From an uncultured Pelagibacteraceae bacterium (GTDB taxonomy: Bacteria > Pseudomonadota > Alphaproteobacteria > Pelagibacterales > Pelagibacteraceae): DNA of 51,561 bases. Shown here in pieces: positions 45,320-51,561 of this stretch (its first letter is position 1; every line of letters begins with the position of its first letter). Position numbers and translations under genes: made by a program. A model generated the notes under the pieces. That model saw nothing but the letters and a program-made list of their open reading frames with translations. It did no database searches and was not told the DNA's origin. Location of the stretch: contig CACHBR010000006.1 in NCBI GenBank assembly GCA_902578115.1, positions 1 to 51,561 on the forward strand. The letters are read 5' to 3'.

Positions 45320-45886
45320 TTAATTTCTTCTCTCCTTCATAACCTCTGAAACGGTAGCTTTAATACTGCTTTTGTTCAAATCTTCTTTAAAAATATCTTT
45401 TATAATATCTGACACAATTTCTTCTGAAATAATATTTATCTTTTTCAAAGAATTAATTTTAAATTTTTCTATTTCTTTTGTAGCACTTAAAGTCTCTTTT
45501 TGAATATCCTTTTCAATCTGCTCTTTTTTTAATTGAATATCCTCGTTAATTTTTTTTCTTCCCTCAGATATTAGCTTTTTTGCTTCTAGCTTAGCTTCAT
45601 CGATAATTTTATTATACTCCTTTAATTTTTTATCTGCTTCTTCCTTAAGAGAATTTGCCTCGTTGATATCTTTCCTTATTTGACTCTCTCTAGCATCAAT
45701 ATTTCCTTTTATTTTAGGTACAAAAATTTTGGCTATTAAAAAGTAAATTGCGGAAAAAATTAAAGTTAACCAAAATACTTGAGATGCCCAATATGTTGGG
45801 TCAAGCTGAGGCATGCCAGCCTCAGCTGCATATGCATTTCTTAGAATAAACAACGATAAAGTTGTTAAACTTATAATTTTAATCAT
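45320..45886 (-). CDS. ATP synthase F0 subunit b'
   Basis: Second peripheral stalk subunit, 188 residues. The N-terminus looks like a signal sequence (hydrophobic 1-20 ending NAYAAEAGMP). PQLDPTYWASQVFWLTLIFS then introduces the membrane helix, a typical b' feature, followed by a long Lys/Glu-rich coiled coil. It lies between subunit c and subunit b. It is assigned as b' rather than b from this N-terminal pattern and gene order. Confidence 0.9.
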   Translation of the reverse strand: MIKIISLTTLSLFILRNAYAAEAGMPQLDPTYWASQVFWLTLIFSAIYFLIAKIFVPKIKGNIDARESQIRKDINEANSLKEEADKKLKEYNKIIDEAKLEAKKLISEGRKKINEDIQLKKEQIEKDIQKETLSATKEIEKFKINSLKKINIISEEIVSDIIKDIFKEDLNKSSIKATVSEVMKERRN

Positions 45887-45901
45887 GCTTTTGTCTTTTT
45901 G

Positions 45902-46129
45902 CTAAAAGGCAAAAAGTATTATTAAAGCAACAACCAGCCCGAAAAGTCCAGTCGCTTCTGCTAAAGCAAATCCTAAAAGTAAGTTAGGAAATTGTTTTTG
46001 AGCGGCTGATGGGTTTCTCATAGCACCAGATAGATAATTTCCGAATATCAATCCAATACCAACACCAGCACCAGCTAAAGCAATTGCAGCTAATCCTGCG
46101 CCGATCATTTTTGCTGCTTCTAGTTCCAT
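45902..46129 (-). CDS. atpE: ATP synthase F0 subunit c
   Basis: The 75-residue rotor-ring proteolipid: two membrane helices with the Gly/Ala-rich first helix GAGLAAIALAGAGVGIGLIF, the polar loop RNPSAAQKQ, and the ion-binding Glu in GFALAEATGLFGL. Absence of the Gln/Ser/Thr Na+ ligands in helix 1 points to proton coupling. A perfect AGGAGG ribosome-binding site precedes it, which fits the high copy number of c per complex. Confidence 0.96.
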   Translation of the reverse strand: MELEAAKMIGAGLAAIALAGAGVGIGLIFGNYLSGAMRNPSAAQKQFPNLLLGFALAEATGLFGLVVALIILFAF

Positions 46130-46134
46130 GGTTT

Positions 46135-46140
46135 CCTCCT
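46135..46140 (-). promoter_or_regulatory. Strong ribosome-binding site of atpE
   Basis: On the minus strand AGGAGG lies five bases before the atpE ATG. It is the strongest Shine-Dalgarno match I saw in the window, where most genes have none. It probably raises subunit c synthesis relative to its operon neighbours. Confidence 0.75.
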
Positions 46141-46151
46141 TTTTTTTATTG

Positions 46152-46886
46152 TTAGTGATGTAAATTTAACGCGTCATTTAAATAAATGCATGTTAAAATC
46201 GCAAATACGTAAGCTTGTAAAAACGCTACTAAAATTTCTAAACCGGTTAAAGCAACAGAAAAAGTAAGTGGAAGCCATCCAGCAACCAAACCAAGACTAA
46301 TTACAAATCCCCCAAAAACCTTTAACATTGTATGACCAGCCATCATATTTGCAAATAATCTTACAGATAGACTTACCGGTCTACTTAAATAAGATATAAT
46401 TTCAATTATCATTATTATTGGCAACAGAACCATAGGAACACCACTTGGTACGAAAATTTTAAGATACTTAAAACCATGTATTACAAAACCCAAAATAGTA
46501 ACTCCAATGAAAATAAACATTGCAAAAGCTAGTGTAACAATAATGTGGCTAGTTACTGTAAAAGAGTAGGGTAGCATCCCCACCATGTTACAAAACAAGA
46601 CAAAAATAAAAAGACTAAATATAAATGAAAAATAAGGTTTAGCTTTCTTTCCAGCAGTATCACTAATCATTTTGGAAATAAAATTGTATAACATTTCTGA
46701 TATCAGCTGGAATTTTCCTGGAACAATTTTTCTATCTTTCGTCCCCAATAATAAAAAAAGAGATATAAAAATCCCACTTATAAGCATAAATAGGCTAGCA
46801 TTAGTGAAAGAAAGGTCTATACCATTAATTTTTATTTCAGGTCCAATTTTGTAAACATTGAACTGATGCATCGGGTTTGTTGCCAT
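46152..46886 (-). CDS. atpB: ATP synthase F0 subunit a
   Basis: Proton-channel stator subunit, 244 residues with five to six membrane helices. The conserved Arg facing the c-ring lies in SRPVSLSVRLFANMMAGHT, and the C-terminal helix has LEILVAFLQAYVFAILTCIY. It sits between atpI and atpE in the standard alphaproteobacterial F0 order. The F1 genes are not in the window, in line with the split F0/F1 operons of this class. Confidence 0.96.
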   Translation of the reverse strand: MATNPMHQFNVYKIGPEIKINGIDLSFTNASLFMLISGIFISLFLLLGTKDRKIVPGKFQLISEMLYNFISKMISDTAGKKAKPYFSFIFSLFIFVLFCNMVGMLPYSFTVTSHIIVTLAFAMFIFIGVTILGFVIHGFKYLKIFVPSGVPMVLLPIIMIIEIISYLSRPVSLSVRLFANMMAGHTMLKVFGGFVISLGLVAGWLPLTFSVALTGLEILVAFLQAYVFAILTCIYLNDALNLHH

Positions 46887-46889
46887 ATT

Positions 46890-47177
46890 TTATTCCTTGT
46901 TTTCCTGCATCTTTTTTGCTGCTTTTATAACATTGTAAATTCCAGCTGCAGAACCAAAAAGAAAAAACAATATTATTAGTAAAGGTTTAGTACCAAACCA
47001 ATTATCTAAAATAAACCCAATAATTGATCCCACTGCAACTGCGGCAACAAGTTCTGTACCAAGTTTAAATGCATTTCCTAGAAAAACACCTTTTTTTCTA
47101 TCAGTTTTTATTTCACTATTTTCTAATTTAGATTTTGCAATTTTAAGGCGAGTATCTAAATCATCAGACTTTTTCAT
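46890..47177 (-). CDS. atpI: ATP synthase accessory protein AtpI
   Basis: A 95-residue protein with a charged N-terminus (about 1-30) and two membrane helices (about 37-56 and 66-85), the second followed by a short charged tail. It matches the AtpI/AtpQ family by GTELVAAVAVGSIIGFILDNWFG-like architecture and position as first F0 gene. It is thought to assist c-ring assembly or ion supply. It starts six bases after smc ends, so the atp operon has no promoter gap of its own. Confidence 0.88.
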   Translation of the reverse strand: MKKSDDLDTRLKIAKSKLENSEIKTDRKKGVFLGNAFKLGTELVAAVAVGSIIGFILDNWFGTKPLLIILFFLFGSAAGIYNVIKAAKKMQENKE

Positions 47178-47183
47178 TAATTC

Positions 47184-49622
47184 CTATGCAACTAATTCTT
47201 CGGCTCTCTCTAAGTTAACAGCCACCAACTTACTAATACCTTTTTCTGGCATGGTTACACCATAAAGTCTGTTCATTTTAGACATAGTCAAAGCATGGTG
47301 AGTAATTATAATAAACTTTGTTTTTGTGATTGTTGACAGTTCTTCTAAAAGAGAACAAAAACGGGTTACATTAGCATCATCCAATGGTGCATCTACCTCA
47401 TCTAGGACACAAATAGGAGAGGGATTAGTTAAAAAAATTGCAAATACCAATGACAAAGCTGTTAACGCCTGTTCCCCACCAGATAATAAAGTGATTGATT
47501 GCAATCTTTTGCCTGGAGGTGAAACTAACATTTCTAATCCAGCTTCAAGAGGGTCTTCGGAGTCGACTAGTTCAAGTTTAGCACTTCCTCCATTAAACAG
47601 TTTTACATATACCTCATTAAATTTTTTATTAATTTTTGAAAATGCATCTAAAAGTCTTTCACGCCCCTTTTGATTAAGTTCGTTTATACTTGATTTGAGT
47701 TTTATAATTGCAGATACTAAGTCAGCTCTATCATCCTCCATTTTTTTTATAGTAACTTTAAATTTCTCAGTTTCTAAGTCTGCTCTCAAATTTACAGAGC
47801 CTAATGCTTCTCGACTTTTTTTTAATTCTACAAGATTGTTTTCCTGTTCATCAATCGAAGGTAATTTTTCTGGATCAGAGAAACCTGTTATTGAAAATAA
47901 ATTATTAATATTTTCAATTTTAAGTTCTTTTTTGACAATATAAATTAAGTCCATTTTTCTTTGGTCAATACCTTCTACAGTAGCTTCAAATCTTGCTTTA
48001 TTTTCCCTTAATACCGCAAATTTTTCTTGTAGAGATTTTAATTCCTCATTAATTGAATTGTATTTATTTTCAGCTGAACTTATTTCAACCTCAAGTTCCT
48101 CGCTTTGTTTTTTTGTATTTTCTAAATTTTGTAAATTTTGCCCTTTATTAATAGCTATTCTTTCTGGATTTTTTTGACTTTCTTCTAATTCAATGTTTAA
48201 CTTTTTTCTTCTGTCAGTTAATTCTAAAATCATTTTCTCTGAATTGAGTTTTAGATCTTTCCAATTCTCAAGTTCTTGGTCTATATTACTTATTCTTTCT
48301 TTCCTTTTTATAGAGTCACTTTTAATAGTTTCATTTTTCCCAAAATATATTGCATACTCTTCCTGACTAGAAGTAATCATATTGATAAGTTTTTTGAGTT
48401 CCTCAAAGATTTCTTTGGAAAGTTTTCTATCAGTTTCAATGTATGTCCCAATCTCACTTATTAGATTATCCAATTTATTTTTTAAATCATTAAGTTTTCC
48501 ACTTGATAAATCTAGATCTAATTTCGATTTATTTTCAATTTCAAAAAGCTCTTTTTCCGTCTTCAAAAGTTCATTTTTTTCCTCTAACATACGTTTCTCG
48601 TTCAAAGAAGCATCTAACGAAATACTTTTTTCTCTTTCTAAGTCAGAGTCGATAGTTTTTAAATTATTTTGAATTTTTTTATTAAGATCTTTTATTCTTT
48701 CTTCCTCTTTTTGTAAGTTGGCTATTTCTAAATTAATTTTTTGTAGTTTAGAAAGATTTTCTATTTTTTTATCTTTTAAGGGTTGCAGTCTCTTATTTTC
48801 CTCTTGAAGTAAAGTATTTGAACTATCAATACTATTTTTTAAAGTATTTATTTGAGTATTTATACCTGTAGACTGATCTTTTAACTGACTTTTCTCTTTT
48901 TCAATATTTTGAATTTTTAAATAATATAAAGCTGCCTCAGAAGACTTTATTTTTTCAGAAATTTCCCGATATTTTGTTGCCTCTTCGGCTTGTTTTTTTA
49001 AATTATCTAATAATTTTTCTTGTTGTCTTTTTAGCTCGTCTGCTCTTTTTAAATTATTTTCTGCTGCATTAAGTCTGGTTTCTGCTTCGTGTCTTCTCAT
49101 ATGTATTCCTGAAATACCTGCAGCTTCTTCTAAAACGGATTTTCTTTCAGAAGGTTTGGCTGTCACAATCATACCAATTCTTCCTTGGCTAATTATAGAT
49201 GGTGAATGTGCACCAGTTGAAAGGTCAGCAAAAAAAGTTTGTGCATCTTTTGCCCTAACTTCTTTACCATTCATAAAATATTTTGAACCTTTATCTCGCT
49301 CGATTTTTCTTTTTATTTGTATTTCATCTAGATCAACGAACCGTCCTTGTCCTTCTTTTCGTGAATTATCAATTGTAATAGAAACTTCTGAAATGTTTTT
49401 TTGAGGACGGTTTGAAGTACCAGAGAAAATTACATCCTCCATACCTGAGCCACGCATACTTTTTGCCGAAGTTTCACCCATACACCACCTAAGAGCTTCT
49501 ACAATATTAGATTTACCACAACCGTTAGGTCCAACTATTCCAGTTAGACCATCTTCAATATAGAAATTAGTTTTATCAAAAAATGATTTAAATCCTGATA
49601 GCTCCAGCTTTTTAAATTGCAT
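47184..49622 (-). CDS. smc: Short chromosome segregation SMC protein without a recognisable hinge
   Basis: ABC-type SMC ATPase, 812 residues against roughly 1150 in most bacteria. The heads are complete: Walker A GPNGCGKS (31-38), RDKGSKYFMNGKEVR, SQGRIGMIVTAKPSERK, the C-head start ALGSVNLRADLE (606-617), signature LSGGEQ (713-718) and Walker B VLDEVDAPLDDANV (739-752). Only about 430 residues (175-605), nearly all coiled coil, lie between the heads. No globular hinge with its Gly-rich motifs is seen, nor a zinc hook CxxC. The turn may lie near residues 386-430. It follows a dsbA-like gene by three bases. Confidence 0.9.
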   Translation of the reverse strand: MQFKKLELSGFKSFFDKTNFYIEDGLTGIVGPNGCGKSNIVEALRWCMGETSAKSMRGSGMEDVIFSGTSNRPQKNISEVSITIDNSRKEGQGRFVDLDEIQIKRKIERDKGSKYFMNGKEVRAKDAQTFFADLSTGAHSPSIISQGRIGMIVTAKPSERKSVLEEAAGISGIHMRRHEAETRLNAAENNLKRADELKRQQEKLLDNLKKQAEEATKYREISEKIKSSEAALYYLKIQNIEKEKSQLKDQSTGINTQINTLKNSIDSSNTLLQEENKRLQPLKDKKIENLSKLQKINLEIANLQKEEERIKDLNKKIQNNLKTIDSDLEREKSISLDASLNEKRMLEEKNELLKTEKELFEIENKSKLDLDLSSGKLNDLKNKLDNLISEIGTYIETDRKLSKEIFEELKKLINMITSSQEEYAIYFGKNETIKSDSIKRKERISNIDQELENWKDLKLNSEKMILELTDRRKKLNIELEESQKNPERIAINKGQNLQNLENTKKQSEELEVEISSAENKYNSINEELKSLQEKFAVLRENKARFEATVEGIDQRKMDLIYIVKKELKIENINNLFSITGFSDPEKLPSIDEQENNLVELKKSREALGSVNLRADLETEKFKVTIKKMEDDRADLVSAIIKLKSSINELNQKGRERLLDAFSKINKKFNEVYVKLFNGGSAKLELVDSEDPLEAGLEMLVSPPGKRLQSITLLSGGEQALTALSLVFAIFLTNPSPICVLDEVDAPLDDANVTRFCSLLEELSTITKTKFIIITHHALTMSKMNRLYGVTMPEKGISKLVAVNLERAEELVA

Positions 49623-49625
49623 AGT

Positions 49626-50222
49626 TTAAAGATATTTTAAAATTGCTTTCTTAAAATCCTCATAATTATGTTGCCCACTATATTTTTTTTCATTAATAAA
49701 AATTGTAGGTGTTGCCTCGATTGAATATTTTTTACTTGCATTTATTCTTTCATTTAAAATCTCATCTTCTAAATCCTGATCATTTAAACATCTTTTGTTT
49801 TTATCATTATTCAGTCCGTAATTATTAGTAATTTTAAAGATTTTCTGATTAATGCTGTTAATATCTGAACCACGCGCCCAACTATCTTGATTTTTGTAAA
49901 GCTCATTTAATAATTTTAATTTCTTTTCATCATTTTCAACGCAGCCTAGAACCTTTTCTGCATTTAATGCCGCTAAATCTAGAGGAAAGGCATGATGCTC
50001 ATATTTAACTTTATTTTTATCTACAAAATCTATCTTTAACTTTTGAAAAATTTTTATATGAAAATTTGCACAGTGGGGACATGTTAAAGATGAAAAAACC
50101 TTTACAGTCACTTTTGCATTTTCACTCCCAACGGTTAAAACCGCTCTGTTTTCGCTACTATTTGAATTAAAATTAAATAATAAAAAAAATGTAGCTAAAA
50201 AGAATATTGGATTTAATTTCAT
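49626..50222 (-). CDS. DsbA-like periplasmic thiol-disulfide oxidoreductase
   Basis: Thioredoxin-fold protein of 198 residues from ATG 50222; a longer frame from 50255 would overlap dciA and place extra residues before the signal. The N-terminus is a signal peptide (KLNPIFFLATFFLLF). The active site is SSLTCPHCANFH, the CPHC of DsbA, and the cis-Pro loop is ATPTIFINEKKY. It likely oxidises or isomerises disulfides in exported proteins, including perhaps oxidase or outer-membrane proteins. Being followed by smc is a conserved alphaproteobacterial arrangement. Confidence 0.9.
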   Translation of the reverse strand: MKLNPIFFLATFFLLFNFNSNSSENRAVLTVGSENAKVTVKVFSSLTCPHCANFHIKIFQKLKIDFVDKNKVKYEHHAFPLDLAALNAEKVLGCVENDEKKLKLLNELYKNQDSWARGSDINSINQKIFKITNNYGLNNDKNKRCLNDQDLEDEILNERINASKKYSIEATPTIFINEKKYSGQHNYEDFKKAILKYL

Positions 50223-50232
50223 ATAACGAAGA

Positions 50233-50721
50233 TTATTTTTTCTTATTAAAAACATTTATAAGATTTGTTAAATTCTGTTTTAAATTGGAATCGTTAATTT
50301 TATCAATTTTATTTTGAAACTTATTTTTTTCTACTTTACTAAAGTTATATTTACTTACTTTTTTCATCTTTTCTTTGATCAAAACAAGTCTTATCTCTTT
50401 AATAAACTGATAACCGAAGAAAACATTGATTTTATCAATTATCTCTTTTTTGCTATATTCAACAAGTACTTGATCACCATGAAAAACATTTAAAATTAAA
50501 ACTCCATCTTTAAGTTCTTTATTTGTTTTTACAGACTTAGGATAACAAGCATCTGAAATTTTTTTTCCAACTAAATTTGACCAGTTTTCTATTATCGTGT
50601 TGTAGTTGTGACCACCCTTTTTTAGAATTTTTTTTAATCCTTTCGGTAAAGAATTTGATACAGTCCTTAGACCTTGAATAGAGTACATTGATTTACTAGT
50701 ATAAACTTTTTTATCATGCAT
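50233..50721 (-). CDS. DciA-like DUF721 protein
   Basis: A 162-residue protein with the DUF721 domain in its first ~105 residues: GLKKILKKGGHNYNTIIENW, LVGKKISDACYPKSV, and GVLILNVFHGDQVLVEYSK. DUF721 includes DciA, which loads the replicative helicase in bacteria lacking DnaC. The Lys/Asn-rich tail (about 110-162) looks disordered. The start at 50721 shares the palindrome ATGCAT with mutY; an internal Met (residue 12, 50688) is an alternative start that would separate the genes. Confidence 0.8.
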   Translation of the reverse strand: MHDKKVYTSKSMYSIQGLRTVSNSLPKGLKKILKKGGHNYNTIIENWSNLVGKKISDACYPKSVKTNKELKDGVLILNVFHGDQVLVEYSKKEIIDKINVFFGYQFIKEIRLVLIKEKMKKVSKYNFSKVEKNKFQNKIDKINDSNLKQNLTNLINVFNKKK

Positions 50722-51561
50722 ATTAAAACAAATTTATCAAAAAAAATAATTACTTGGTATGATAATAATAAGCGCGTTTTACCATGGAGGGTACCTTATA
50801 ATTCACCAAGAAAGCTTTATTATAGATTGTTAAGTGAATTTATGTTGCAACAAACACAAGTAAAGACTGTGATTCCCTATTTTAATAAATTTACAAGAGA
50901 AATTAAAAGTTTAAGAAAACTTTCTTTAACCAGTGAAAGAAAAGTTTTGAAGTTGTGGGAAGGGTTGGGGTATTACAGAAGATGTAAAAATTTAATTGCT
51001 ACAGCAAAAATTATTGTAAAAAAAGAAAGATCAAAATTACCTAAAACTTTAGTAGATATAAAAAAACTTCCTGGGATAGGTGATTATACTGGAAATGTGT
51101 TACTTGCACTCATTTATAATCAGCCTCGCTTAGCTTTAGACGGAAATGTAAAGAGGGTTTTCTCTAGAATATTTAATAAACATGAAAAAAAATTAGATTA
51201 TGAAAAAATTATTGCAACAAACAGGAAAAAACTATTTTTTAAGAGGAATTCAGATTTAGTTGAAGCAATGATAGAATTCGGTGCTTTAATTTGTAAACCA
51301 AAAGAACCTTGTTGTAATATTTGCCCAATTAGTAAAATTTGTAAATTTTATCACTCAGGGAAAAATAAAAAATTGACTGATAAAGATAAAAAAAATAAAA
51401 AAAGCTATAATATTTTTTGTTATTTAAATAAAAAAAAACAAATTGGCCTAACCAAAAATAATGATCTAGGTTTTTTAAAAGAATATAGTTTGCCAATAGT
51501 TAAAGAAAAATCATTAGAAAATAAATTCAAAAATTGGAATTTTTTATGTAATTATAAGAAT
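50716..51561 (+). CDS. mutY: A/G-specific adenine glycosylase MutY (partial, runs off the right edge)
   Basis: Removes adenine mispaired with 8-oxoguanine. From ATG 50716 the frame is open to the window end (282 codons). It shows VLPWRVPYNSPRKL, FMLQQTQVKTVIPYF, KLWEGLGYYRR, the helix-hairpin-helix LPGIGDYTGNVLLAL with the catalytic Asp in LALDGNVKRVFSR, and the Fe-S cluster Cys set in CKPKEPCCNICPISKICKF. The C-terminal 8-oxoG-recognition domain is only partly included. It is divergent from dciA with a six-base start overlap. Confidence 0.95.
   Translation, partial: MHIKTNLSKKIITWYDNNKRVLPWRVPYNSPRKLYYRLLSEFMLQQTQVKTVIPYFNKFTREIKSLRKLSLTSERKVLKLWEGLGYYRRCKNLIATAKIIVKKERSKLPKTLVDIKKLPGIGDYTGNVLLALIYNQPRLALDGNVKRVFSRIFNKHEKKLDYEKIIATNRKKLFFKRNSDLVEAMIEFGALICKPKEPCCNICPISKICKFYHSGKNKKLTDKDKKNKKSYNIFCYLNKKKQIGLTKNNDLGFLKEYSLPIVKEKSLENKFKNWNFLCNYKN

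Noticed and set aside
47326-48672. Several plus-strand ORFs of 60-115 codons inside smc
   Set aside because: All are mirror frames of coiled-coil coding sequence, Ser/Phe-rich, with no start signals.
50223-50255. Longer start for the DsbA-like protein
   Set aside because: It would put a charged stretch before the signal peptide and overlap the dciA end; ATG 50222 gives a normal signal sequence.

Overview
The window is a strongly AT-rich, extremely compact bacterial segment that reads as a SAR11 (Pelagibacterales, marine Alphaproteobacteria) genome. This rests on several things: families largely restricted to alphaproteobacteria (HisZ with short HisG, DUF2093, DUF1289, a BamF/DUF3035 lipoprotein, a split F0 ATP synthase operon with b and b' subunits), a tRNA-His lacking G-1, retinal biosynthesis genes, and almost no intergenic DNA. 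There is no mobile element, CRISPR array, rRNA or prophage. The longest stretch without a conventional gene is about 240 bases (7370-7609), and it contains a likely regulatory leader.

Left part (1-14515): the end of kdsB, pheA, the SRP RNA gene ffs with its promoter, then dnaX-ybaB-recR. Malate synthase (glcB) is on the minus strand, divergent from accA. After cspA comes a histidine block: a His-rich leader peptide, tRNA-His, hisS, hisZ and hisG. It converges on groES-groEL (minus strand), whose promoter looks like a heat-shock promoter. A HAD phosphatase and ribF follow.

Middle (14520-37780): ileS-lspA-bamF-like-pgi on the plus strand. On the minus strand are rsmD-purD and an envelope lipid cluster (lpxL-type acyltransferase, lpxK, waaA, msbA) with ubiA. 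A group of small membrane proteins precedes a DUF1289 protein and a quinone oxidoreductase. After rsmE comes the aerobic terminal oxidase operon: a small unknown membrane protein, CuA subunit II, subunit I, two subunit-III-like proteins, subunit IV, heme O synthase and a short Cox11. A 32-residue membrane ORF, threonine synthase and a peroxiredoxin follow.

Right part (37781-51561): one minus-strand run of 16 genes with no gap above 22 bases: dciA-like, dsbA-like, smc, atpI-atpB-atpE-b'-b, crtI-crtB-crtY-blh, ispH, thrB, rnhA and a rhodanese. The retinal pathway therefore lies directly behind the membrane rotor and stator genes of the ATP synthase and in front of the last enzyme of isoprenoid precursor synthesis. 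Partial mutY diverges at the far end.

The observations I rate highest are (i) the His-codon-rich leader ORF before tRNA-His-hisS-hisZ-hisG, (ii) a short SMC protein with no recognisable hinge domain, and (iii) the ATP synthase-carotenoid/retinal-ispH gene string. Everything here is read by eye; no database search or folding program was run.
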